DNA of 64,000 nt from Macrosoma leucophasiata (taxonomy: Eukaryota > Arthropoda > Insecta > Lepidoptera > Hedylidae), in NCBI GenBank assembly GCA_036365455.1, contig JAWQUS010000023.1, positions 8,618,001 through 8,682,000 of the forward strand. The letters run 5' to 3'. The notes below the pieces were generated by a model. The model had not been told where the DNA came from. It worked only from the letters and a program-made list of their open reading frames with translations, and did not search any database. Position 1 is the first letter of the stretch, and every line of letters starts with the position of its first letter. Both the position numbers and the translations under genes were made by a program. Below are positions 56,501 to 61,585 of the stretch, in pieces.

Positions 56501-59500
56501 TACTGGGAATCTTTAAAATTTAAAAAAAAATTAAGGGTAAAAGCGACTTCTTACGATATTCAATAAACTGCAAAGTCTATTATATCGGTTGCCTAACTAG
56601 CATAGTTGGCAATAGATGGCGCTGCTGCTACCATAAAGCAATGCAATAAATGTGAAGGAAAGATTTGACAAATCGGGCAAGACTTCAGTAGCTCAATTGG
56701 AAGAGCGGCTGGACTAGATTCCCAGTAGGCCGCGAGTTCGAGTCTCGCCTGAAGTCAAATTTTTCTTTCCATTTTTCTTTAAAAATAAAAAATATATTTC
56801 ACAAGCATGTGTTAATGCGAAATAATATAAAACAATTAATAAGGGTAAAAGCGACTTCTTACGATATTAAATAAACTGCAAAGTCTATTATATCGGTTGC
56901 CTAACTAGCATAGTTGGCAATAGATGGCGCTGCTGCTACCATAAAGCAATGCAATAAATGTGAAGGAAAGATGTGACAAATCGGGCAGGACTTCAGTAGC
57001 TCAATTGGAAGAGCGGCTGGACTAGATTCCCAGTAGGCCGCGAGTTTGAGTCTCGCCTGAAGTCAAATTTTTCTTTCCATTTTTCTTTAAAGAAATATAG
57101 TTTTACTTGACACTGGCAATATGCAAAACAAGCGATGCCATAAAATTAAATTAAAAAAAAAGTTACTATTTTAGTTCTTCTCTTCCTAAAGAATACTAGA
57201 ATACTACTTTTTAGAAATTTTCTGACAATAAAATTATCTGTTTAATTTTGATAGAGGTAATCAAACTACGATAAACAATCGTCAGTAAATAGTCAGGAAT
57301 TTAAGTTCAGATTAGACGGTAGGTACCTACCATACATAAAATCGATTTGACAGTAACGGTAGTAGACGAGTACAAAATGTTTGTTACTTAGCTGGCGGGA
57401 TAGTTGAGCTGAATCATTAATAACAAAATTTGTAATCGGTTAGGTGGACGGCGAAATCTCACGGGAAATATTGTCCATTACAGACTGACACGACTTGCTC
57501 ACTGTTGCCATTTTGTATGAAAATGAAATATTTGAATATTTTAATCCAACGGCTTGTTTATGACAGTGATTAATGGATTAGAATGACACGAAATGCGTGT
57601 ATTTAAAGGTGACAGACGGTCATTGTGCGATGATTTATTAGAATTAAAGTGTAGCTGATTTATGTTAAATTAAAGTTTGAATTATGAACAAGTAAATCTC
57701 ATTAAATTGTAATTAAGGATTTGTGACTGAAAGAAGAAGAACTTTAACGGCCAAATACTCAAACGTCACTTAAATCTAAGTGGGACTTAAAAGTCTTGTC
57801 TTTATAAAACAAACGTTCAAACGATACAGATATACTAGAGTGGCGTTCGATTTGACCGCAGGTGCTTCTGTATTGATGATATTACGGATTAATCTCGAAG
57901 GAAAAATATGGAGTAATTTAATTTCTACTTGGCATTTCTCAGCACGTGCTGAAATCGCAATGTGTCTAGTCCGTGTGGAAATTTTAAATTAAATTTCACA
58001 GCAAGTCTAGCTCCTTGCTAGAGTTATGGAATGTGTCTGTCAAAAAGAATATTTTGTAGAATATTTTGCTGACGTACCGCATGTAAGCATTCTAATCTCG
58101 AGCATGTTATTTTCCTTTCCTAAAATATTTAAAGTGATACATAGAAAGTTGAAAAGGAATTCCTATAGCAAATACGAACTGCTGCATTGTCTCACAGAGA
58201 TCTATCTAATGAATTACATATTTTGGAGTAATTAATTAGCTTGTAAAATAATTTTCTATTGTTATTTAATTTTCTTGAACCTATTTTAATATATTTATAT
58301 CACAAAATTGCAAACAAAGCCATTAATTCAAAGAAATAAGTCTGTCCTCAGGGCAGCAAAACGCGACGCTCACGCAGCGCGCTTGCGCTTCTCGCACGCC
58401 CGAAGACCGCGCACGCCTAATGTGGAGGAGGCCTAAGTCTGAAGCTTTCTATTCTTACCAACAGCCTTCTTCCACGTTATGTTTGGTTTCGGATAGCCAT
58501 CAGCTTGACATTGGAGCGTCACGTCCTGACCAGCTGCCACCGCCAAATCATTAGGTTCCAAACGCCATCGAGGAGGAACTGAAGACGACGCATGTATTAT
58601 TAAAAGTTTATATTAAACATAAAAAGGAACCAAAGGTCAAAGTATTACCATTAACAGTGAGGGGTACAGTAAACCGCTCAGATCCAGCGATATTCGATGC
58701 TATACAAGTATAGTTTCCACTATGTAACGAAGTAATGTGCTCGATCACCAGAGACGCGCTATATTCATCCATTCGCCTCGTTATAATACCACTCGGAGCA
58801 TACGGCGATGACGTCACGGGCTGTCCATTCTTTTCCCATCGAAACGCGATTGGCAGATCTCCCTCCAATATTTGACAAGAAATTGCCGCCCGCATGCCTT
58901 CCCTCAATAAATTCGTTAAAGGCTGAATAGGTAGAATTTTCGGCTGTACTGCAAATAGAAGGCGGGTATACATTTTTCGGTATGATAAATATTGTATCGA
59001 TTTATATTCTAATTTGTGGAACAACTTCATCGGCAGCAACATGTAAAATTTGCGTCGTTGTTTTTAACGACTAATTAATGTGAACCTTTAAGTTGTATTT
59101 ATACGTTTTTCAGCATTAGCCACCTCGGAGGGTTGCTTGCGGAACGCTATTTGGATTTTTATACTTTTATTTTATTGCCCTATTAACCGGGTAACGCTGG
59201 AAGTTTAAGCTCTGTAGATGCCGCGAGAATGGTAAACGTGCTAACTTTAATGAATTACGGATGAGTAACTCCACCCTCTTGAATTTGTGAGTTTAATCTT
59301 GCTACGGCAAATTAAAAAGTTTAGGTCCAAATTTAAGTAGGTGTGTTTATGGGCTGAAATCCCTTCACAGTAATTTTAGTGACATTGTTCTACTTGTTGA
59401 AGTAATTCGCAGCTACTTTTCGGTTGAAAGCGCTTGTTTATTCGAAATGAACACCTGTGACGTTATGAGAAACCACCCATATTTTTTTGTTAGCAAAATA

Positions 59501-60611
59501 GCAAACAAATATGTAGTCCACAATAGTCCCCATCAATTAAGATCTTACACCCTTGTCATCCTTAAGTGGATTATTAAAAAAGATCGACGAATTAATATTC
59601 CTGTTTACCTTCTTATATTATACTTAAATTCTGCTCTAATTCTACAAAACAGAATTGCCGTAAGTATACGAAAAGATCTTTTAATTATCAATTTTCAATA
59701 ATTTATGCAAGCTGTCTAAGCTTTTCTGTATATAGATATAAATCTGGTGCAGGATTTGCTTTATCTACTACATTACATATTTTCTGCTACTACGTTTAGA
59801 ATTTAATTTAGTTTTAAGTTATTTGCAAATACATTTGTGGTAATCTCGCAGTCCCAATGTAATACACATGCAGCTAACTTAATTCTGAATTTCAACATCT
59901 AACTCTCTCTGAACTCTCACTATTCTGTACCTATAGGTATATATAACTATTTTGCAGACACTGCTTTTAATTTAGAATTTTGTTTTTAGCAGGTAATTGG
60001 CTGTAGTTATTTCAAAATTAAGGTACAACTTAACTGCTATCAGAATTTTAACATCTAAAGCGGTATAATCAGTTGGTATCATGTATTGTATAAATCCCAT
60101 GCAGATAAATCCCTTTACGGAATAGGTACGGTCCGAATTTAATTTTGTAAGAATATAAGTTAATTTCTAACTGCTTCTTTATTTTATTAAAAATTAAATT
60201 TGGTTTTGACCTAGTTTGTTGTATCAAAGTAAAATTTTGGTGCAATTTACTCAATATTGGAGTGTTTAAGTTTTTATTTTTCTGTGCGAATATTTATTGC
60301 TAATATTGCGTTCAAAATGAAACTGTGTATCCAATTTTGTCCAATTCAATGTAGGCTGTAAAGATTCTACTAGAATGAATCAGAATTATTAGCTTTTGGG
60401 ATCTTTGTTGTTAAGATGAAATTTAGCCAATATCTAAGGTGCAACTTACCCAATATTTGAACTTCAACATCACGCCTAGCGGCATGCCGTTGTCTGTTTG
60501 CAGCTTGACAAGTGTATGTGCCAGCGTCTTCGCCTCTTTGCGTTTGCTCCACGATTAATGTGCCATTAGGGAACACTTTTTGGCGGCGGTTCAACGGAAG
60601 AGTTTGGCCAT
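22270..60611 (-). CDS. Dscam2: Dscam2-like (Dscam family) cell-adhesion receptor, 3' 26 exons, 5' partial
   Basis: Dscam proteins are single-pass membrane receptors for homophilic neurite recognition. Twenty-six exons, each with GT-AG sites and matching phase, join into one 1377-residue frame plus stop. Order: Ig6 second half, Ig7, Ig8, Ig9, FN1-FN4, Ig10, FN5, FN6, a helix (VLLPAALSLLVLAALVAIVL), then the tail. This Ig/FN order is diagnostic of Dscam. The tail carries EDICPYATFQL, YSGPYHSVRGSFVYHD, EPEYTKVRRKGNRLRDPHSE and SDNLGSTDSEVKKILTLHLP, and ends QINV, a possible class II PDZ ligand. The Dscam2/AbsCAM assignment over Dscam3/4 rests on the tail and is tentative. Only one Ig7 exon is visible, while fly Dscam2 has two alternatives. 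Exons for Ig1-Ig5 must lie beyond 64000. Confidence 0.9.
22394..24440. other. Last Dscam2 intron, nothing recognised
   Basis: AT-rich. No TE protein, TIR pair or exon-like segment was identified beyond the (GT)n run at 24405-24432. Confidence 0.4.
24441..24615 (-). CDS. Dscam2: Dscam2 exon: cytoplasmic tail 5
   Basis: Encodes RSSDPSVEREESSSSSENSV and KAFPSRKGKAGVGKRHVRSS, then SGYSSHNDETTF. Ser-rich and basic. The acceptor CAACAG at 24616 fits the phase. A (GT)n run follows the donor. Confidence 0.85.
24616..26117. other. Dscam2 intron with a tRNA-like fragment
   Basis: On the minus strand around 25675-25745, GTCGCGCAATTGGAAGGCGC resembles a Pol III A box and GGTCACGGATTCGAGCCC a B box, so a tRNA-derived SINE head is likely. 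The rest is AT-rich with no gene seen. Confidence 0.45.
26118..26276 (-). CDS. Dscam2: Dscam2 exon: cytoplasmic tail 4
   Basis: Encodes SDNLGSTDSEVKKILTLHLP then ITEYEDDASDDASAPHSDSE. The GTAATT donor at 26117 is chosen because it keeps the frame into the next exon; it is not a strong site. Confidence 0.82.
27003..27075 (-). CDS. Dscam2: Dscam2 exon: cytoplasmic tail 3 (73 nt)
   Basis: A small exon encoding GKEPEYTKVRRKGNRLRDPH then SESQ. It has no start codon and is recognised from its splice sites, phase and basic motif. Confidence 0.9.
27386..27543 (-). CDS. Dscam2: Dscam2 exon: cytoplasmic tail 2
   Basis: Encodes YIEDICPYATFQLTKPSAYS then ESSYSGNVYSGPYHSVRGSF and VYHDLKQNDKYK. E-[DE]-I-C-P-Y-A-T-F is shared with fly Dscam tails. 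The tyrosines are possible phosphorylation or adaptor sites. Confidence 0.92.
27787..28198 (-). pseudogene. Several decayed copies of cytoplasmic exon 1
   Basis: 28118-28198 matches exon 28364-28519 (plus-strand GTAGTGATGTTGTGGCGGAG, GGTCGCGGTTGACCT) with a deletion. Shorter, older-looking matches lie at about 27787-27815 (CAGTTGACCTTATTTTGCAG) and about 27852-27890 (GAAGGGGGACTCTCCC). Confidence 0.65.
28364..28519 (-). CDS. Dscam2: Dscam2 exon: cytoplasmic tail 1
   Basis: Encodes ETAAPEGGVGESPSVAQLQN then KVNRDQQYLATRAQHPAPQH. The acceptor is uncertain: GTCGGCAG at 28520 is used, but GACCAG at 28535 would add five residues in the same frame. Donor GTGAAA. Other open frames here are composition artefacts. 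Confidence 0.78.
29284..29392. repeat. 10-bp minisatellite GTGTGGAGGT next to the TM exon donor
   Basis: About ten head-to-tail copies of GTGTGGAGGT, ending about 10 bases from the exon boundary. The Dscam2 transcript carries the C-rich strand. Confidence 0.9.
29403..29543 (-). CDS. Dscam2: Dscam2 exon: transmembrane segment
   Basis: Encodes LEGEVGGAVPAAGTRALGGA and the helix VLLPAALSLLVLAALVAIVL, then the stop-transfer LVRRN. The exon is extremely GC-rich, so several frames look open; only this frame joins FN6 and the tail. Donor GTTAGT lies against a 10-bp minisatellite. Confidence 0.88.
29823..29929 (-). pseudogene. Decayed copy of Dscam2 FN6 exon
   Basis: Reads RKNAHNNVRLALVVYNFCT against RITAHNNAGHALALYNFTT and continues across the former donor into intron sequence (shared GTTCTCCT...CTGCTT). 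So exon plus donor plus intron start were duplicated together. Confidence 0.85.
29993..30149 (-). CDS. Dscam2: Dscam2 exon: FN6, second half
   Basis: Encodes WRLVSNSVQATERVFSVGGL, APATHYQLRITAHNNAGHAL and ALYNFTTHSLSG. An in-frame decayed copy is at 29823-29929. Donor GTGAGT. Confidence 0.92.
30503..30639 (-). CDS. Dscam2: Dscam2 exon: FN6, first half
   Basis: Encodes PVKPKHSQMITLNTTTVTVW then LDSWGDGGCGILYFVIEYRE. The W-x-D-G-G-C-x-[IM] loop is Dscam FN6. Confidence 0.92.
30886..31035 (-). repeat. Repeat family D, reverse copy
   Basis: GGGGAGAGACTCGTGCCCAG then an (ATT)n run. It lies directly 3' of the LINE frame at 31127-31556 in the same orientation. Confidence 0.65.
31127..31556 (-). 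pseudogene. C-terminal part of an R2/R4-like (restriction-type endonuclease) LINE ORF
   Basis: About 140 codons stay open without an ATG, ending at TGA 31127-31129. Key segments are YKPEIVLENKKCKLYWDRTI, TDKTIHYNRPDITF, YIIDIAIPNTHNIQ, VHIIPIVLSSTGVI and KAAILNTCRIVRKFL. NRPDI...DIAIP resembles the restriction-like endonuclease core (PD then D) of R2/R4-type LINEs. 5'-truncated in a Dscam2 intron. The clade call is from motif memory. Confidence 0.7.
31661..31720 (-). pseudogene. Short decayed copy of Dscam2 FN5 exon
   Basis: Reads NTYISVYNHIGTHRQYAD against YQLYITAFNRIGTGLPCD of exon 31813-31998, about 90 bases downstream of that exon. Confidence 0.65.
31813..31998 (-). CDS. Dscam2: Dscam2 exon: FN5, second half
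   Basis: Encodes YVINYKREHGDWEELQVEAG and CGTRYQLYITAFNRIGTGLP. C-G-[ST]-R-Y-Q-x-Y-x-T-x-F-N-x-I-G is a Dscam hallmark. A decayed copy is at 31661-31720. Confidence 0.92.
32070..32234 (-). pseudogene. Decayed copy of Dscam2 Ig10/FN5 exon
   Basis: Translates in pieces as TCTDENGPECDEVTHDVKVK and QPPMLCVFDSYAESLHMQ-stop-SDRG, against TCTVENSHGRDEVTYGVEVK and QPPVLAVVDSYADSLHLQWSD in the real exon. A stop replaces the conserved Trp and a small deletion shifts the frame. Confidence 0.88.
32253..32443 (-). CDS. Dscam2: Dscam2 exon: Ig10 end plus FN5 start
   Basis: Encodes YADSGNYTCTVENSHGRDEV (second Ig10 cysteine), then PPQPPVLAVVDSYADSLHLQ and WSDQGDGGSPIL opening FN5. A decayed copy is at 32070-32234. 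Confidence 0.92.
32880..33057 (-). CDS. Dscam2: Dscam2 exon: Ig10, first half
   Basis: Encodes PARITSFSRSIVTPWKENIS then LPCNKVGVPIPSTTWSMNGA and TSDGTLIIR. The first Ig10 cysteine and Trp are present. Confidence 0.92.
33604..33656. repeat. (CA)n/(CG)n run abutting the FN4 donor
   Basis: ACAC repeats passing into CGCGCG immediately downstream of exon 33664-33820. Confidence 0.85.
33664..33820 (-). CDS. Dscam2: Dscam2 exon: FN4, second half
   Basis: Encodes THQFWVSASTRLGEGDATRV then VTVLPSDS. F-W-V-x-A-S-T-x-x-G-E-G is a Dscam FN4 hallmark. The donor GTGTGT lies against a CG/CA dinucleotide run. Confidence 0.9.
34018..36018. mobile_element. 2.0 kb TIR DNA element, non-autonomous, with nested insertions
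   Basis: Ends TAGGGGAGAGTCTGGCATAT at 34018 and (inverted from 36018) TAGGGGAGAGTCGGATATAT, both continuing TTGTAC; a TA target duplication is likely. The interior has repeated GGTACAATTTAC / GTAAATTGTACC subterminal motifs. A MITE (34216-34693) and a GC-ended repeat (about 34985-35160, ending GGGCCGCTAGT) are inserted. No transposase was recognised. Confidence 0.8.
34216..34693. mobile_element. MITE with AAAGGAGATGTTGC inverted ends, copy 1
   Basis: Perfect 14-bp TIRs. The interior matches 53369-53883 along its length (AAAATGGGTAAATTAAAGAA, GCCATATTCGCCATGTTGGT). The frames inside are not coding. Confidence 0.9.
36618..36757 (-). CDS. Dscam2: Dscam2 exon: FN4, first half
   Basis: Encodes PSAPADIKAVVSSRNKILVS and WLPPTSPNGVLVGYTLYMSV. 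Acceptor GTATTAG, donor GTAAGC. Confidence 0.92.
36830..37028. mobile_element. hAT-type MITE with 8-bp target duplication
   Basis: Ends CAGAGGTTCCCAAA and, inverted, CAGTGATTCCCAAA. Flanks are ATTTAGAC (36822-36829) and ATGTAGAC (37021-37028), 7 of 8 identical. Short CAG-type TIRs with an 8-bp duplication are the hAT signature. Confidence 0.85.
37582..37737 (-). CDS. Dscam2: Dscam2 exon: FN3, second half
   Basis: Encodes LSGLRRYTNYSVTVCAFTAA then GDGVRAAPVYCHTEED. L-[KR]-[KR]-Y-T-N-Y and G-D-G-V-R are Dscam-conserved. Confidence 0.92.
37845..38060 (+). mobile_element. tRNA-derived SINE
   Basis: Starts GACGACCCGGTTAGTACAGC (A box) with GGTCGCGGGTTCGATCCCCG (B box) about 50 bases on, then a non-tRNA body. 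Confidence 0.75.
38557..38703 (-). CDS. Dscam2: Dscam2 exon: FN3, first half
   Basis: Encodes PSLPPGALQCTTLSSQSVRV and TWEPPPMRGRNGVLQGYRVT, then YAPVTDWY, matching the Dscam FN3 pattern N-G-V-[IL]-x-x-Y-[KR]-V-x-Y-A-P. Confidence 0.92.
39037..39245 (+). repeat. Repeat family A, 5'-truncated copy
   Basis: Starts at TTAGCACTATCGTGTTCCGG and runs to GCATGCTTGTTTGCCAC plus an A-rich tail. A perfect hairpin (38996-39036) abuts its truncated end. Confidence 0.7.
39296..39383 (-). pseudogene. Partial decayed copy of Dscam2 FN2 exon
   Basis: Repeats part of exon 39412-39622 (plus-strand landmarks GGCTGTTGTACGCTTGT and AGTGCGAG...AACAGTGCG), with internal deletions. Confidence 0.8.
39412..39622 (-). 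CDS. Dscam2: Dscam2 exon: FN2, second half
   Basis: Encodes LSGLQKHAAYAVVVQAYNSR then GAGPASPPTTATTMED. A partial copy is at 39296-39383. Confidence 0.92.
39791..39943. mobile_element. Intact TA-type MITE (reference for the interrupted copy at 18298)
   Basis: TACCCCCTTATTCATAAACG ... CGTTTATGAATAAGGGGGTA: near-perfect TIRs about 20 bp long, ending in TA. Confidence 0.9.
40655..41150 (+). repeat. Repeat family C copy with internal tandem duplication
   Basis: Landmarks GGAGTGTCTGTTTGTAATAT, TTTTTGTCTGTCTGTC, GGAACGGCTGGACCGATTTT, AGATAGCTGATG. Its last ~100 bp is repeated twice. Other copies are at 51318-51645 and 55552-55866. Confidence 0.75.
41155..41390 (+). pseudogene. RTE-type LINE ORF C-terminus and tail
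   Basis: An open frame reads GRPRLTYHDQIGRVLSDGRV then RDTWRSTLSAYPVRDLA-stop, followed by the ACATACATAC tail. Shorter copies of this 3' end are at 38845-38915, 49881-49992 and (reverse) 63655-63712. Confidence 0.65.
41516..41562. repeat. (AT)n microsatellite
   Basis: AT dinucleotide run in a Dscam2 intron. Confidence 0.85.
42070..42200 (-). CDS. Dscam2: Dscam2 exon: FN2, first half
   Basis: Encodes PSGPPLDVRVEAKSSTELIV and SWDPPQRDLWNGNILGYYVG (W-N-G-x-I-L-G-Y-Y-V-G is conserved in Dscam). Donor GTAATT. Confidence 0.92.
42201..43317. other. Dscam2 intron stretch, nothing recognised
   Basis: AT-rich. The frames at 42817-43053 (minus) and 43039-43263 (plus) have no family similarity. Confidence 0.4.
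43318..43570 (+). mobile_element. tRNA-derived SINE, degraded
   Basis: Shares CACTACTGCTA, a B-box-like AGATTCGATCTTTGGG and TTTGGTGCTATGGGGAT with the copy at 61958. Confidence 0.5.
43922..44120. mobile_element. Long-TIR MITE
   Basis: Left CCGACAACCTAACTGAAATG and inverted right CCGACCACCTAACTCAAATG pair over about 30 bp. Interior arms (GTTTCGTACCGCCTA / TAGGCGGTACGAAAC) extend the hairpin. Confidence 0.8.
44228..44353 (-). pseudogene. Partial decayed copy of Dscam2 FN1 exon
   Basis: Repeats exon 44391-44561 with an internal deletion of about 21 bases. GACGTCACAC and CTGCAAGTTCTGT blocks match at 33 of 34 positions. The acceptor-like CAG is kept; the frame is lost near the end through a 1-base deletion. 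Confidence 0.9.
44391..44561 (-). CDS. Dscam2: Dscam2 exon: FN1, second half
   Basis: Encodes SVTSASVQNLQPATSYHLRI then AENRLGQSEPSQLV, the L-x-P-x-T-x-Y-x-[LI]-R-I FNIII signature. A partial copy is at 44228-44353. Confidence 0.92.
45194..45323 (-). CDS. Dscam2: Dscam2 exon: FN1, first half
   Basis: Encodes VPEMPKNIRIIDQQSRSIQI and SWTQPYAGNSPIINYIVQYK, with the FNIII Trp and the P-Y-x-G-N-S-P loop of Dscam FN1. Confidence 0.92.
45831..45981 (-). CDS. Dscam2: Dscam2 exon: Ig9, second half
   Basis: Encodes YTIREQVLDDGLVSELSILQ, then DTGALTCRASNAYGQDEM and VVQE. Y-T-I-R-E matches the Dscam1 Ig9 segment. Confidence 0.92.
46244..46800 (-). repeat. Repeat family D, reverse copy split by a ~190 bp insertion
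   Basis: 46270-46470 and 46663-46800 are family D. The break falls inside GGTTGC-TATCGATAG, and TTGC flanks both sides of the insert, suggesting a 4-bp target duplication. Confidence 0.6.
47457..47541 (-). pseudogene. Partial decayed copy of Dscam2 Ig9 exon
   Basis: On the minus strand it repeats exon 47554-47704 from GTACAAGTGACA onward. Over one 39-base stretch (CTCACTTGCA...GCCGCTC) there are four differences, all transitions and all at third codon positions. It then gains indels and loses frame. It starts 13 bases past the real donor. Confidence 0.85.
47554..47704 (-). CDS. Dscam2: Dscam2 exon: Ig9, first half
   Basis: Encodes PARFPMKSKTVQVTAGEAAH and LQCAASGDAPLEVSWRSPHH. A 16-bp satellite begins about 38 bases upstream of its acceptor, and a partial copy of the exon begins 13 bases past its end. 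Confidence 0.9.
47742..48246. repeat. 16-bp GC-rich satellite with 96-bp higher-order period
   Basis: About 31 copies of GCGGCAAGGCGGTTAC in a Dscam2 intron. A GGTAAC variant recurs every sixth unit through the middle and right part of the array. The long frame through it (period 16 residues, KAVTRQGGYAARRLRG) is a by-product. It lies about 38 bases upstream of the acceptor of the Ig9 exon. Confidence 0.95.
49113..49208. mobile_element. Tiny hairpin MITE-like element
   Basis: Outer inverted AAATGAAGTC / GACTTCATTT and an inner perfect stem TTTTGGGATACCTAT-GACT-ATAGGTATCCCAAAA (49133-49166). Confidence 0.65.
49881..49992 (+). repeat. LINE 3'-end fragment (same family as 41155)
   Basis: GGCGCTCTACACTCTCTGCC then TACCCCGTTAGGGACCTGGC and ACATACATAC, 5'-truncated. 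Confidence 0.7.
51318..51645 (+). repeat. Repeat family C copy with hairpin end
   Basis: Same landmarks, ending in an inverted pair ACTAGCTGCGCCCACGACTT / AAGTCGCGGGCACAGCTAGT. Confidence 0.75.
52219..53251 (-). pseudogene. mariner transposase, inactive
   Basis: The start MEKIEHRAVIKYLNKEGLSP is followed by the HTH region and WVAEFKRGRES. The frame breaks near 53060-52955. The catalytic domain has TMDESWVHHHIPESK (first Asp) and YSPDLAPSDYHLFPN (third Asp), ending in DRDYVEK-stop. The second catalytic Asp is replaced by Asn in FHQNNARVHTS (family: H-Q/D-D-N-A-R-x-H). A further frameshift lies near 52290. It cannot be active. Confidence 0.9.
53369..53883. mobile_element. MITE with AAAGGAGATGTTGC inverted ends, copy 2, inside mariner
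   Basis: Same element as at 34216, flanked by TA on both sides, inserted in the 5' region of the mariner at 52156-53936. Confidence 0.9.
54940..55310 (+). repeat. Repeat family A, expanded copy in a Dscam2 intron
   Basis: A partial family A start at about 54950 is followed by a second, fuller copy from about 55090 to 55310 ending in ATAAAAAAAA. This is a local duplication. Confidence 0.65.
55552..55866 (+). repeat. Repeat family C copy with hairpin end
   Basis: As at 51318, with the same terminal inverted pair (CTAGCTGCGCCCACGACTTC ... GAAGTCGCGGGCACAGC). Confidence 0.75.
55967..56140 (-). CDS. Dscam2: Dscam2 exon: Ig8, second half
   Basis: Encodes NTPGEYKDFMFEGNSRVLEN and KDSEGHYLCEARNDIGAGLS, with the conserved G-x-Y-x-C-E-A. 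Donor GTAAGT. Confidence 0.92.
56681..56756 (+). tRNA. tRNA-like sequence, copy 1 (probable tRNA pseudogene)
   Basis: 76 bases with an 8-bp acceptor stem GACTTCAG/CTGAAGTC, D arm GCTC-AATTGGAA-GAGC, T arm GCGAG-TTCGAGT-CTCGC and a TTTTT terminator shortly after. The anticodon stem has an A-C mismatch and the loop CTAGATT is abnormal, so amino-acid identity is not assigned. Confidence 0.55.
56989..57064 (+). tRNA. tRNA-like sequence, copy 2
   Basis: Identical to copy 1 except TTCGAG changed to TTTGAG in the T loop, which weakens the B box. Same flanks and terminator. Confidence 0.5.
57100..58458. other. Dscam2 intron stretch, no gene recognised
   Basis: Starts with a short family E fragment. 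The plus-strand frames at 57780-57992 and 58026-58235 have no recognisable domain. A CpG-rich patch is at 58365-58410. Confidence 0.4.
58459..58578 (-). CDS. Dscam2: Dscam2 exon: Ig8, first half
   Basis: Encodes PPRWRLEPNDLAVAAGQDVT and LQCQADGYPKPNITWKKAVG. The intron to the Ig7 exon is only 70 bases. Donor GTAAGA. Confidence 0.92.
58649..58948 (-). CDS. Dscam2: Dscam2 exon: complete Ig7
   Basis: A single 300-nt exon, phase 1 at both ends, with cysteines in AAISCQILEGDLPIAFRWEK and HSGNYTCIASNIAGSERFTV. This is the position that is alternatively spliced in Dscam1 and Dscam2. No second Ig7-like exon was found by eye between 58579 and 60449. Confidence 0.92.
58949..60449. other. Intron between Ig6 and Ig7 exons
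   Basis: This is where a second alternative Ig7 exon would be expected in a Dscam2 gene. None was found on the minus strand by eye. Weak repeats of the Ig6 exon end and donor may lie at about 59868-59905, 60010-60060 and 60230-60265. Confidence 0.4.
60450..60611 (-). CDS. Dscam2: Dscam2 exon: Ig6, second half
   Basis: Encodes GQTLPLNRRQKVFPNGTLIV, then DAGTYTCQAANRQRH and DVEVQIL. N-R-[RK]-Q-K-V-F-P-N-G-T-L is a Dscam hallmark. Acceptor TTCTTACAG, donor GTAAGT. Confidence 0.92.
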
Positions 60612-61324
60612 CTGTAAGAAACGGCAGGAATAAGTAAGGTACAATTTATGAGTTTTAAAAAAAAGTGGTCACATAGAAGCTGTAGATATCTCGTGATGAA
60701 ATCAATACAAAGGCAATTAGAAACATATAAATCATTTATTGAGACGGATTGAAATGAAACATAACATGACATGACAATTAGAACCGGACGGAAGGAACAA
60801 GTGAGAGTTCACAGTAGACAAAAAACACACGCTACACACAAAAGATACACGCACAGATAACATTTAAGACAGATAAGCGTTCAAGTCCTTATATCCAACA
60901 TCTTGTGTATAAAGAATTAAACATTCTGTCTTATTATAAACTCAAAGACTTGATCTCTCAAAAAAGCTGTACTTGACGTGTAAAAATAGCGTCGACGCGA
61001 CTCGAATTAGTTGAGAGTTTACCGATAACTTGTAAATAAAATTCACGTATATTATTACGTCATCGACGACACAACGCCGCTAATGTGAACTTGTGCATGC
61101 ACAACACTAACTTTTTTTAAAGCTATTTTCTTTTAATATTCCTCTCTTCAAGGAGGTGCAAGTAAAGTGAGTGAATAAAAAAGATTTTGAGATGAGTATG
61201 ACTACTACGCCACAATGAATTACAGAGGCTTCGCACAGCCACTTTTCTACCACAAGTTAAATATTTGTCAAATCTAGTTTTGTTATACAAATGCGTTTTA
61301 TACAATTTTAAAGTATTTTTTTTA

Positions 61325-61585
61325 TGTAATGGAAGTGGCAAACAAGCATGCAGTTCACATTGATGTTAAGTGATGACTGCAGCCTATAGGCACCCACACA
61401 TAGACCAAGGTCAAAATGCAGATGCGTTACCACCCCTGAGGCCTAAGATTTATTGATTTTTAGATTATGATTATGCTTCTGTGCCGGAAATTACAGGGCC
61501 GTACATTACCACCTGACCGGAACACGATAGTGCTGAACACTACCATTTAGCGGCAAGTATATTAGGTAATGCGGTACCATCAGTA
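61325..61585 (-). repeat. Repeat family A, reverse copy
   Basis: Reverse complement of the family, from TGGCAAACAAGCATGCAGTT to AAGTATATTAGGTAATGCGG. A short AT insertion (about 61448-61475) interrupts it. Confidence 0.7.

Larger units (their letters stand above)
56395..57095. repeat. tRNA-like gene duplicated in tandem and inverted
   Basis: Left arm 56395-56512 is the reverse complement of about 56716-56836, covering the 3' half of a tRNA-like gene plus flank. A unit of about 308 bp containing the whole tRNA-like sequence occurs twice in direct order (tRNA-like at 56681 and 56989). Confidence 0.85.

Noticed and set aside
57780..58235. Two adjacent plus-strand frames in a Dscam2 intron
   Set aside because: No recognisable motif, no splice or start support, ordinary AT-rich composition.
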